Assembly: GCF_030014915.1 (NCBI RefSeq)
Contig: NZ_JAGIXS010000003.1
Span: 248,001 to 312,000 of the forward strand
From: Pelomonas sp. V22
GTDB taxonomy: Bacteria > Pseudomonadota > Gammaproteobacteria > Burkholderiales > Burkholderiaceae_C
Direction of reading: 5' to 3'
DNA: 64,000 nt
The notes beneath the pieces are model-generated. The model saw only the letters and a program-made list of their open reading frames with translations. It made no database searches and was not told the DNA's origin. The position numbers were made by a program, and so were the translations under genes. Shown here piece by piece: positions 51,930-59,570 of the stretch; position 1 is the first letter of the stretch; every line of letters begins with the position of its first letter.

Positions 51930-52081
51930 CTGTCCCGGCCGTGCGGACGAAAGTCCGGCCGGGCTGTTGATGTCGGGGCGGCCGCTGTTGCGGCACACGG
52001 GAGGAAATGCCCGGGTTCAGGCATGTCTGCCCGGCGCACGACACGGCATGGTGTCGGCCAGCAGAAGAGGCGAGAGGGAAG

Positions 52082-52114
52082 CGGCCGACCCGGCGCGCAG
52101 GACTGGGTCGGCCG
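52082..52114 (-). terminator. Hairpin terminator after the second pectin TonB receptor gene
   Basis: CGGCCGACCC (52082-52091) and GGGTCGGCCG (52105-52114) form a perfect 10-bp stem with a 13-base loop. On the minus strand it begins nine bases after the stop codon at 52123. A pyrimidine-rich tract follows in place of a clear U-run. It should separate the transcript of this receptor from the receptor-PL1-CE12 operon downstream. Confidence 0.6.
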
Positions 52115-52122
52115 TGGTGCGA

Positions 52123-55083
52123 TCAGAACTTGTAGCGAACGCCGACCATGTACTCGCGGCCGGTCACGTTGTTGACCACCACGCTGTCGCGGGCCCGGCT
52201 GATGAACTGGTCGTTGGGCTGGTTGGTCAGGTTCACGCCTTCGAACGACAGGTCCAGGTTCTTGTTGACCTTGTATGAGACCGAGAGGTCCACGTTGCGC
52301 GTGCCGTTCTTGCCTTCGACGTCGTTGTTGTTCTGGCCCGGCACGCGGGTCAGGTAGCCGGAGCGGCTGGACGTCGAGATGCGGGCGCTGAAGGTGCCGT
52401 CGTCGTAGTAGAGCGAGGCGTTCCAGGCACGCGGCGACATGTTCACCAGGTCGTCCACGATGGGCACCGTGCTGGTGGCCGAGGTGTAGTAGGTGATCTT
52501 CGAGGTCACGTAGGTGTAGTTCAGCACCGTGCCGAAGTTCTTGCCCCAGGCCGGCAGGAAGGTGAAGGGCTGCTGGTAGTTCAGCTCGATGCCCTTCAGC
52601 TTGCCACCTGGCGTGTTGAAGCTGGAGGTCAGTGCGAACTGCTCGTCACCCGTGAAGTTGCTGGGCAGCAGGCTCATCGGCAGGCCGGTGTCCTTGAACT
52701 TGACGGTCTGCACAGCGGACTGGATGTAGGAGCCGATGTCCTTGTAGAAGGCGCCAAGGCCCAGCAGCGCATTCTTGGCGAAGTACCACTCGAAGCCGGC
52801 GTCCACGGTGTTGGCGCGGAAGGGGTCGAGATTGGGGTTGCCCGTGGAGATGCTGAGCGTGCCGGTGGTGTTGATGGTGCCACCGGGGTTCATGAGCTGC
52901 AGGGGCGGACGCGACATCACCTTGGCCGCGCCGAAGCGCACATTCATCTCGCGGTTGAGTTCGGCGGTCAGGTTCAGCGAGGGCAGCATGTCCTCGTACT
53001 TGTTGCTGACGGTCACGGCCGTGCCGCCGCCGGTGGCCAGGTAGCCGGTGGCGATCACTTGCGTGCGCACGAGACGGGTGCCGATGTTGCCGCGAACTGG
53101 CACATCACCGAGGCGGGTCCTGAAGTCGGCCTGCAGGTAGGCGCCACGGTCGTACTCGGTCACCGCGCGGTTGTTGCCGCGGGCATTGCCGTTGGTGATG
53201 GAGGTGAGGGTGAAGTCGCCCGGGCCGCCAGCAGCGCCGCTCTTCAGGCAGTTGCAATAGATGTCGTACTGCGAGGCGATGGCGTTCAGGTCCGGGATGG
53301 CCCAGGACGTGATCGTGCCCGCAGGCAAGTCCTGACCCTTGCCGAAGCCGGTCACCATCGTCGTCAGGCCGGCGATGGAGGCAGGGGCGTACATGGTCTC
53401 GACCGCGCGGCGCGACTCGTAGGACTCGAAGGTGTACTTCTTGAAACTGGTGCCGCCCTTGATGGTCAGCTTGTCCGGCACGGCTTCCCATGCCAGGTTC
53501 AGGTTCATCACGTCGTTGCGGTTGTTCGTGCCCTGCGGACGGATGCGAATCTCGCTGGCCGTGCCGTTGGTCAGCGCGGTGGCGCCGCCGGTGGGCACGC
53601 CGATGATGCCGAAGGAGCTGCCGCCGGTGGTGGCCGGATCGAACGGGTAGGTGATCGACGGCAGGCGGTCGCTGTTGCGGAAGTCGATCGTGTAGCCGTT
53701 CACGTTGGCCACGTCCAGCGTGGTGGTCGTCTGGATCGGGTTCTTGAACTTGGAGTCCGCGCGGCCGGCGATGCCGGTGAACTTCAGGCTGTCGCTGATG
53801 TCGTGTTCCAGCGTGAGGGTCGGCTGGGTGTAGACGGTGGAAAGGCGGTCGAAGCGCGACTCGGCGCGGATGTCGACGCCGTTGTACTTGCCGTACAGCA
53901 GGTTGCCGTTCGGGCCGTATTGGGCCTCGACCACGCTGGTCTGCGGCTTGCCGCCCTGGCCCAGCGTGCGGCTGAAAGAGATCGCTTCCAGGAAGTCCTC
54001 CTGGCGTGTGGCCTTGAGCTTGGAATACAGCATGTCCAGTGTCACGAGGGTGTTCTCGGACGGGCGGATCTGGAACGAGCCGGTCAGGCCCAGGCGGTCC
54101 TGCTCATGGGTCAGGCGGCCATAGCGCGGCAGGCGCGGATGGAAGTTCGCGGCATTGCTGGCCAGCTGGTAGGCGGCCTGGTTCTCGGGCGTGTTGGGCA
54201 GGCGGGCCACGCCTTGAGCGGCCGGGCCGCAGGTGGTGGCCGTGGAGCCGGCCGGCAGCGTGGTGCCGGTGGCGATGGTCGCGCCCTGAGGCGGGCACCA
54301 GCCACCGGAGGAGATGCCGTTGTCCCAGCGCACGGTGCTGAAGCCTTCTTCGAGCAGGCTGCGCTTGGAGTAGGCACCCGACAGCAGCAGGCCGATCTTG
54401 CGGTCGGCGAAGGTGTCAGCCACCAGGAAGGCCACGCGCGGCGTGGTCTTGCCGGACAGGTCGTTGTAGCTGCCCTTCAGCGAACCTGCGGCGGTGAAGC
54501 CCTTCAGGTCGAAGGGGCGGGTGGTTTGCAGGTCGACGACGGCGCCGAGCGAGCCTTCGTCCACTTCGGCGGCCGAGCTCTTGCGCAGCGTCACCGAGTT
54601 GAACAGTTCGGAGGCGAAGACGTTGAAGTCCATCGTCCGGGTCTTGTTGCTGCCGCCGGAGCTGTCGGTGCCGCCGGTGGAGGTCTGGCCTTCGATGCCG
54701 TTGATGCGGGTGCGGGTGAAGTCACCGCCCAGGCCGCGCACCGTGATCTGACGGCCTTCGCCGGCGTCACGGTCGATCACCACGCCGGGCATGCGCTGCA
54801 GCGACTCGGCCAGGTTGGTGTCGGGGAACTTGCCGATGTCTTCGGACTTGATGACGTCGACGATGCCGGTCTCATCGCGCTTCTTGCGCAGCGCGCTTTC
54901 GAGGGCGCCACGCAGGCCGGTCACGACCACGGCCTCCAGCTGGGCCTGCTTGGCCACGGGAGCGGATGCGGCGGCGGCTGGTGCGGGTGGCGTGGTCTGG
55001 GCGGCTGCCAGCAGCGAGCTCGAGCCGAGCAGGCAGGCAGCCAGCTTGGTGAGCTGCGGCGTGTGGCGGTTGAATTTCTGCAT
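52123..55083 (-). CDS. TonB-dependent receptor, carbohydrate type, pectin locus (second)
   Basis: A 986-residue TonB-dependent receptor of the proteobacterial carbohydrate-uptake subtype. Signal peptide and Ala/Pro-rich linker (to about residue 48) are followed by the TonB box and plug block VVVTGLRGALESALRKKRDE, then VIKSEDIGKFPDTNLAESLQ, RMPGVVIDRDAGEGRQITVR and SAAEVDEGSLGAVVDLQTTR. The barrel ends in GREYMVGVRYKF. The KFPDTNLAESLQR block is typical of receptors found with glycoside and polysaccharide lyase genes. It is preceded by the kdgF-like cupin in the same direction with a 188-bp gap and followed by a strong hairpin. Confidence 0.93.
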   Translation of the reverse strand: MQKFNRHTPQLTKLAACLLGSSSLLAAAQTTPPAPAAAASAPVAKQAQLEAVVVTGLRGALESALRKKRDETGIVDVIKSEDIGKFPDTNLAESLQRMPGVVIDRDAGEGRQITVRGLGGDFTRTRINGIEGQTSTGGTDSSGGSNKTRTMDFNVFASELFNSVTLRKSSAAEVDEGSLGAVVDLQTTRPFDLKGFTAAGSLKGSYNDLSGKTTPRVAFLVADTFADRKIGLLLSGAYSKRSLLEEGFSTVRWDNGISSGGWCPPQGATIATGTTLPAGSTATTCGPAAQGVARLPNTPENQAAYQLASNAANFHPRLPRYGRLTHEQDRLGLTGSFQIRPSENTLVTLDMLYSKLKATRQEDFLEAISFSRTLGQGGKPQTSVVEAQYGPNGNLLYGKYNGVDIRAESRFDRLSTVYTQPTLTLEHDISDSLKFTGIAGRADSKFKNPIQTTTTLDVANVNGYTIDFRNSDRLPSITYPFDPATTGGSSFGIIGVPTGGATALTNGTASEIRIRPQGTNNRNDVMNLNLAWEAVPDKLTIKGGTSFKKYTFESYESRRAVETMYAPASIAGLTTMVTGFGKGQDLPAGTITSWAIPDLNAIASQYDIYCNCLKSGAAGGPGDFTLTSITNGNARGNNRAVTEYDRGAYLQADFRTRLGDVPVRGNIGTRLVRTQVIATGYLATGGGTAVTVSNKYEDMLPSLNLTAELNREMNVRFGAAKVMSRPPLQLMNPGGTINTTGTLSISTGNPNLDPFRANTVDAGFEWYFAKNALLGLGAFYKDIGSYIQSAVQTVKFKDTGLPMSLLPSNFTGDEQFALTSSFNTPGGKLKGIELNYQQPFTFLPAWGKNFGTVLNYTYVTSKITYYTSATSTVPIVDDLVNMSPRAWNASLYYDDGTFSARISTSSRSGYLTRVPGQNNNDVEGKNGTRNVDLSVSYKVNKNLDLSFEGVNLTNQPNDQFISRARDSVVVNNVTGREYMVGVRYKF

Positions 55084-55271
55084 TGCTTGTCTCCTGTTAT
55101 GTCGTCATACGGGCGCCGGCCTCTACGGGCGCGGCGCGAGGCGGCTTCCTGGTCCACGGTCCCGGGTCTCTGTCGCCTGGGTGGGTGGCTGCGGGGCTGG
55201 AGGCGCACGCAGGGCGCCGCGGGTGTTCATGCACCGGACGGCTGCAGTGCCGGCCAGCGCCTTTTCTCAAC
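55084..55271. promoter_or_regulatory. Leader region of the second pectin TonB receptor
   Basis: A 188-bp gap between the cupin gene and the receptor gene, both on the minus strand. It ends in the shared ribosome-site element (55081-55096). I see no convincing promoter hexamers, hairpin or small gene in it; reading through from the cupin promoter is possible. Confidence 0.3.
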
Positions 55272-55604
55272 TCAGAGGTAGTCCTCCCGGGGCGGGGAGA
55301 ACTGGTCGAGCAGCACGCTGTCCGCCTCAAGGGCGACCACGCCGTGCTGCGTGTGGTGGGCGGCGACGAAGGCATCGCCTACTCGCAGGATCTTCTTCAC
55401 GCCGCCGACCTCGGCCTCGAACGAACCCGAGATCACGAAGGCGATCTGGTCATGAACGTCGTGCGCATGCGGCGTGCCGATGGCGCCCTTGTCGAAATGC
55501 ACCAGCACCGACATCAGTTGCGAGGTGTGGCCGACGATCTTGCGGCGGATGCCGTCGCCGAGCTCGGTCCAGGGCGTGGCTTGGTTGTCGTAGTACAGGC
55601 TCAT
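55272..55604 (-). CDS. kdgF: Cupin protein, KdgF type (unsaturated uronate linearisation)
   Basis: A 110-residue single-domain cupin. The metal motif is GTPHAHDVHDQIAFVISGSF (three His and a Gln/Glu-type position) with the second cupin block GDAFVAAHHTQHGVVAL. Size and pattern fit KdgF, which speeds up conversion of 4,5-unsaturated galacturonate to the linear keto sugar DKI in pectin and alginate breakdown. It diverges from kduD across a region with two operator-like elements. Start codon preceded by GGGGAGAG. Confidence 0.85.
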   Translation of the reverse strand: MSLYYDNQATPWTELGDGIRRKIVGHTSQLMSVLVHFDKGAIGTPHAHDVHDQIAFVISGSFEAEVGGVKKILRVGDAFVAAHHTQHGVVALEADSVLLDQFSPPREDYL

Positions 55605-55668
55605 TCAGACTCTCCCCACCCGCTGGGAGGCGGGCAGCAGGGGCTTGGTGGAACATCGATTCGTGGCT

Positions 55669-55696
55669 ACTATAGCGCCGTCTCAAGAAATTGAAA
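55669..55696 (-). promoter_or_regulatory. Putative promoter of the kdgF-TonB receptor unit
   Basis: On the minus strand TTTCAA (55691-55696) and TATAGT (55669-55674) are separated by 16 bp and lie 65 bp before the kdgF ATG. The -10 hexamer is a good match (five of six bases of TATAAT), the -35 is weak. The -35 falls inside the operator-like element at 55691-55711, so a bound repressor would block this promoter. Confidence 0.4.
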
Positions 55697-55711
55697 CAGC
55701 GGTCCACTAAA
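55691..55711 (+). promoter_or_regulatory. Operator-like element, copy 1 of the pectin regulon
   Basis: TTGAAACAGCGGTCCA plus CTAAA. It agrees with the copy at 55769 in 17 of 21 positions and with the kdgK element in the GAAAC-N4-(T/G)TCCA core. It overlaps the putative kdgF promoter. Confidence 0.5.
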
Positions 55712-55768
55712 TAGAAACCATAATTCCGAGATACTCCGGGGCTGCGTTAGGCTCGCGGCATCGCCGTT

Positions 55769-55789
55769 TTGAAACGGCTTTCCATTAAA
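55769..55789 (+). promoter_or_regulatory. Operator-like element, copy 2 of the pectin regulon
   Basis: TTGAAACGGCTTTCCA plus TTAAA. This is the most symmetric copy (GAAA...TTTC arms around CGGC). It ends 44 bp before the kduD ATG and is 78 bp, centre to centre, from copy 1, a distance that could allow looping between the two divergent promoters. Confidence 0.5.
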
Positions 55790-55833
55790 CATTCTGCCGT
55801 TGGGCACAAAGCGCACACCGAGGCCAGCACACC

Positions 55834-56595
55834 ATGATTCTTGAGAACTTCCAATTGAGCGGCCGCGTGGCCATCGTCACCGGCTGCAACACCGGCCTCG
55901 GCCAGGGCATGGCCCGCGCGCTGGCGCAGGCGGGCGCCGACATCGTGGGCGTCAATGTTTCCGAGCCGGACGAGACCCGCCAGCAGGTCGAGGCCCTGGG
56001 CCGCCGCTTCCTGGACCTGCGCGCCAACCTGTCGGACATCAGCTGCCTCGAAGGCCTCGTGGAGCAGGCCAAGGCGTTCGGTGGCCGGGTCGACATCCTC
56101 GTCAACAACGCTGGCATCATCCGCCGCGAGGATGCGATCAAGTTCACCGAAAAGGATTGGGACGACGTGATCGACCTGAACCTGAAGACGGTGTTCTTCT
56201 TCTCGCAGGCCGTGGCGCGCGTCTTCATGGCGCAGGGCACCGGCGGCAAGATCATCAACGTGGCCTCGATGCTCTCTTATCAAGGCGGCGTGCGCGTGCC
56301 CTCGTACACCGCCAGCAAGAGCGGCGTGATGGGCATCACGCGCTTGATGGCGAACGAGTGGGCCTCGCACGGCATCAATGTGAACGCCATCGCCCCCGGC
56401 TACATGGCCACCAACAATACGGCCGCCCTGCGCGCGGACGAGGGCCGCAACGCCTCCATCCTCGAGCGCATCCCCGCCGGCCGCTGGGGCACGCCGGATG
56501 ATCTGGCCGGGCCGGTGGTGTTCCTGGCCTCGAAGGCGTCTGACTATGTGAACGGCTACACCGTCGCCGTCGACGGCGGCTGGTTGGCCCGCTGA
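55834..56595 (+). CDS. kduD: 2-dehydro-3-deoxy-D-gluconate 5-dehydrogenase
   Basis: A 253-residue short-chain dehydrogenase. It has the cofactor motif VTGCNTGLGQGMARAL, NNAG in ILVNNAGIIRREDAIKF, the catalytic Ser in INVASMLSYQGGVRVPS and the YxxxK of SYTASKSGVMGITR. Length and the IRREDA and GYMATNNTAALR blocks match KduD, which reduces DKII to 2-keto-3-deoxygluconate, the substrate of KdgK. It opens the plus-strand pectin operon. The KduI isomerase that acts before it is not in the window. Confidence 0.93.
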   Translation: MILENFQLSGRVAIVTGCNTGLGQGMARALAQAGADIVGVNVSEPDETRQQVEALGRRFLDLRANLSDISCLEGLVEQAKAFGGRVDILVNNAGIIRREDAIKFTEKDWDDVIDLNLKTVFFFSQAVARVFMAQGTGGKIINVASMLSYQGGVRVPSYTASKSGVMGITRLMANEWASHGINVNAIAPGYMATNNTAALRADEGRNASILERIPAGRWGTPDDLAGPVVFLASKASDYVNGYTVAVDGGWLAR

Positions 56596-56664
56596 ATTTC
56601 CCCTTGATTGAACGACCCGGGTCGCCAGAGCCCGGGCGCTCTCACACCGCCGGAGACACGGTGC

Positions 56665-57549
56665 ATGTATGAGAACAAAAAGCTGGGCTTCCTGTTCGTC
56701 CTGCCATTCGTGCTGGGCGTGCTGCTGTTCAAGCTCTTCCCCTTCGTGGCCAGCCTCGCGCTGAGCTTCACGCAGTACGACCTGATCGATGCACCGCAGT
56801 TCATCGGCCTCGAGAACTACAAGGAACTGGTCGCCAGCGACCCGCTCTTTCGCAAGTCGCTGGGGGTCACGCTGACCTTTGCCGTGCTGGCCGTGCCCTT
56901 CCGGGTCGGCTTCGCGCTGTTCATCGCCCATGTGCTGAACTTCAAGCTGCGCGGCATCAACTTCTTCCGCTCGGCCTTCTACCTGCCGTCCATCCTCGGC
57001 GGCTCGATCGCCGTGGCCGTGCTGTGGCGCTTCATCTTCTCGAAGAACGGCCTCGTGAACCTGATCCTCACCCAGCTGGGTCTGGACCCGATCCCCTGGC
57101 TGGCCGACGAGCACTTCTCGATGTGGACCATCGTGCTGCTGTTCACCTGGCAGTTCGGCTCGGCCATGGTGATCTTCCTGGCGGCGCTGCAGAACGTGCC
57201 GGTCTCGCTCTATGAAGCGGCGGAATGCGATGGCGCGAGCAAGCGCCAGCAGTTCTTCAAGATCACGGTGCCGCTGATCACGCCGGTGATCTTCTTCAAC
57301 ATGATCATGCAGATGGTCCAGGCCTTCCAGGAGTTCAACGGGCCTTACCTGATCACCGAAGGCGGGCCGCTCAGCTCCACCTATGTGCTGGCGCTCTACA
57401 TCTACGACCAGAGCTTCCGCTTCTTCAACCTCGGCTACGGCGCGGCCCTCTCCTGGGTGCTGTTCGCCCTGGTGGCAGGTCTTGCTGGTATCTCGTTCTG
57501 GAGCAGCAAGTACTGGGTCTTCTACTCTGGTGAGAAGGGAGGCAAGTGA
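56665..57549 (+). CDS. togM: ABC transporter permease, oligogalacturonide type (TogM-like)
   Basis: A 294-residue CUT1-family permease with six helices (first at about residues 9-28) and the EAA loop EAAECDGASKRQQFFKITVP near residue 200. NKKLGFLFVLPFVLGVLLFK at the N-terminus is typical of sugar permeases. Gene order permease, permease, ATPase, binding protein matches togMNAB of Dickeya, the oligogalacturonide importer, and the surrounding genes are all for pectin. ATG at 56665 is preceded by CGGAGA. Confidence 0.88.
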   Translation: MYENKKLGFLFVLPFVLGVLLFKLFPFVASLALSFTQYDLIDAPQFIGLENYKELVASDPLFRKSLGVTLTFAVLAVPFRVGFALFIAHVLNFKLRGINFFRSAFYLPSILGGSIAVAVLWRFIFSKNGLVNLILTQLGLDPIPWLADEHFSMWTIVLLFTWQFGSAMVIFLAALQNVPVSLYEAAECDGASKRQQFFKITVPLITPVIFFNMIMQMVQAFQEFNGPYLITEGGPLSSTYVLALYIYDQSFRFFNLGYGAALSWVLFALVAGLAGISFWSSKYWVFYSGEKGGK

Positions 57550-58406
57550 TGAGCGAGCCCCTCACGCTTGGCCGCGACCAGGGCAACAAATGGCTGCGCT
57601 ACATCGCGCTGGGTGTTGTTGCGCTGGTGATGCTGTACCCCTTGATCTGGCTGATCGGCGCCTCGTTCAAGAGCAACACCGAGATCTTCACCGAGGTCGG
57701 TTTCTGGCCGAGCAAGTTTGATTTCTCGTCCTACGCCAAGGGCTGGAAGACCAGCACCGAATACACCTTCGCCACCTACTTCCTGAACAGCTTCCTGATC
57801 ACGATCCCGCGCATCATCGTGACCCTGATCTCCTGCGTGCTGGTGGCCTACGCCTTTGCGCGCTTCGAGTTCTACGGCAAGAAGCTGCTGTTCTCCATCA
57901 TGGTCGGCACCATGATGCTGCCGCTGATCGTGCTGCGCCTGCCGCAGTACCTGATGTTCCGTGAGCTGGGCTGGCTGGACAGTTACCTGCCCTTGATCGT
58001 GCCTTCGGCCTTCGCCACCGACACCTTCTTCGTCTTCATGCTGGTGCAGTTCCTGCGAGGCATTCCGCGCGACATGGAAGAGGCGGCGCAGATCGACGGC
58101 TGCAATGCGCTGCAGCTGCTCTGGCACATCATCGTGCCCATGCTGAAGCCGGCCATCATTTCGGTGATCGTCTTCCAGTTCATCTGGACGATGAACGACT
58201 TCATGGGCCCCTTGATCTACCTGGCCTCGGTCGAGAAATACCCGGTCTCGCTGGCCCTGAAGATGAGCATCGGCGCCACCGAAGAAGTCGACTGGGCCAA
58301 CGTGATCGCGATCTCGGTCGTGGCCCTGATTCCGTCCGTTGCGGTGTTCTTCGCCGCCCAGCGCCACTTCATCGAAGGCGCCACCTCCAGTGGCGTCAAG
58401 GGTTGA
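57549..58406 (+). CDS. togN: ABC transporter permease, oligogalacturonide type (TogN-like)
   Basis: A 285-residue CUT1-family permease, the MalG-like partner of the preceding gene, with six helices and the EAA loop EEAAQIDGCNALQLLWHIIV (about residues 178-197). It starts in the stop codon of togM (TGATG), so the two permeases are made together. Substrate assignment rests on gene order and pectin context. Confidence 0.88.
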   Translation: MSEPLTLGRDQGNKWLRYIALGVVALVMLYPLIWLIGASFKSNTEIFTEVGFWPSKFDFSSYAKGWKTSTEYTFATYFLNSFLITIPRIIVTLISCVLVAYAFARFEFYGKKLLFSIMVGTMMLPLIVLRLPQYLMFRELGWLDSYLPLIVPSAFATDTFFVFMLVQFLRGIPRDMEEAAQIDGCNALQLLWHIIVPMLKPAIISVIVFQFIWTMNDFMGPLIYLASVEKYPVSLALKMSIGATEEVDWANVIAISVVALIPSVAVFFAAQRHFIEGATSSGVKG

Positions 58407-58427
58407 GAAAAGATTCGGAGACAGAAC

Positions 58428-59567
58428 GTGGCCCATCTGAGCCTGAAGAAAATCGAGAAGGTCTACCCCAACGGCTTCAAGGCCGTGCATGGCGTGGACC
58501 TGGAAATCAAGGACGGCGAGTTCATGGTCTTTGTCGGCCCCTCGGGCTGCGCCAAGAGCACGCTGCTGCGCATGATCGCGGGCCTGGAGAGCATCTCCGG
58601 CGGCGACCTGTTCATCGGCAGCAAGCGCGTGAACGAGCTGGCGCCCAAGCAGCGCGGCATCGCCATGGTGTTCCAGAACTATGCGCTGTATCCGCACATG
58701 AAGGTCTACGACAACCTGGCCTTCGGCCTGAAGCTCGCGAACACCCCGAAGGCCGAGGTCGATGCGCGCGTGCGGCATGCCGCCAAGCTGCTGGAGATGG
58801 AGCACCTGCTGGACCGCTATCCCAAGCAGCTCAGCGGCGGCCAGGCCCAGCGCGTGGCCGTGGGGCGCGCCATCGTCAAGAAGCCCGAGGTCTTTTTGTT
58901 CGACGAGCCGCTGTCCAACCTGGATGCCAAGCTGCGCGCCTCGATGCGCGTGCGCCTGACCGAGTTGCACCGCACGCTGCGCGAATCGGGCCAGGCGGCC
59001 ACCAGCATCTACGTGACGCACGACCAGGTCGAAGCGATGACCATGGGCGAGCGCATCTGCGTGCTGAAGGATGGCCGCATCCAGCAGGTCGACACGCCGA
59101 CGGCGCTGTACGAGCACCCGGCCAATGCCTTTGTCGGCGGTTTCATCGGCTCGCCGGAAATGAACATCAACGAGGCCGAGCTGGTGGCCCAGGCCGATGG
59201 CCGCGTGGCCGTGCGCATCGGCGGCCAACTGCTGCCGCTGCCGGCTGCCAAGGCACAGCGCCTGAATGGCCGGCAGGGCGCCGTGAAGTTCGGCCTGCGG
59301 CCCGAGCACATCGGCGTGCAGCCGCGCCCGCAAGGCGACACGCTGGCCGTCGAAGGCCGGCTGCGTTTCTGCGAGCACATGGGCTCCGAGGTCTACGTGC
59401 ACTTCGACCTCGGCGACGTGGCCATGAGCACGCGTGTGCCGGCCGACCAGATCGCTGACATCGACCGCCGCGAGCGCGGTTCGCTGCTCACCCTGCATCT
59501 GCAGATGGAGCGCTGCCATCTGTTCGCGGCCGACGAGGGCGGCGCCACCTTGCTGCCGCGGGCCTGA
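58428..59567 (+). CDS. togA: ABC transporter ATP-binding protein (TogA/UgpC/MalK-like)
   Basis: A 379-residue ATPase of the sugar importer class. The N-terminal nucleotide-binding domain has Walker A GPSGCAKSTLLRMIAG (residues 37-52), the signature LSGGQAQRVAVGRAIV and Walker B VFLFDEPLSNLDAK; the C-terminal part (about 240-370) is the TOBE/OB regulatory domain of the MalK group. Walker A has Ala42 where most family members have Gly. The start is GTG, with ribosome site GGAGACAGAAC. It powers the TogMN permeases. Confidence 0.92.
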   Translation: MAHLSLKKIEKVYPNGFKAVHGVDLEIKDGEFMVFVGPSGCAKSTLLRMIAGLESISGGDLFIGSKRVNELAPKQRGIAMVFQNYALYPHMKVYDNLAFGLKLANTPKAEVDARVRHAAKLLEMEHLLDRYPKQLSGGQAQRVAVGRAIVKKPEVFLFDEPLSNLDAKLRASMRVRLTELHRTLRESGQAATSIYVTHDQVEAMTMGERICVLKDGRIQQVDTPTALYEHPANAFVGGFIGSPEMNINEAELVAQADGRVAVRIGGQLLPLPAAKAQRLNGRQGAVKFGLRPEHIGVQPRPQGDTLAVEGRLRFCEHMGSEVYVHFDLGDVAMSTRVPADQIADIDRRERGSLLTLHLQMERCHLFAADEGGATLLPRA

Positions 59568-59570
59568 GCG

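Noticed and set aside
55713-55730. A possible fourth operator copy, GAAACCATAATTCC.
   Set aside because: The spacing between the arms is five instead of four bases and the tail differs, so it was not counted.
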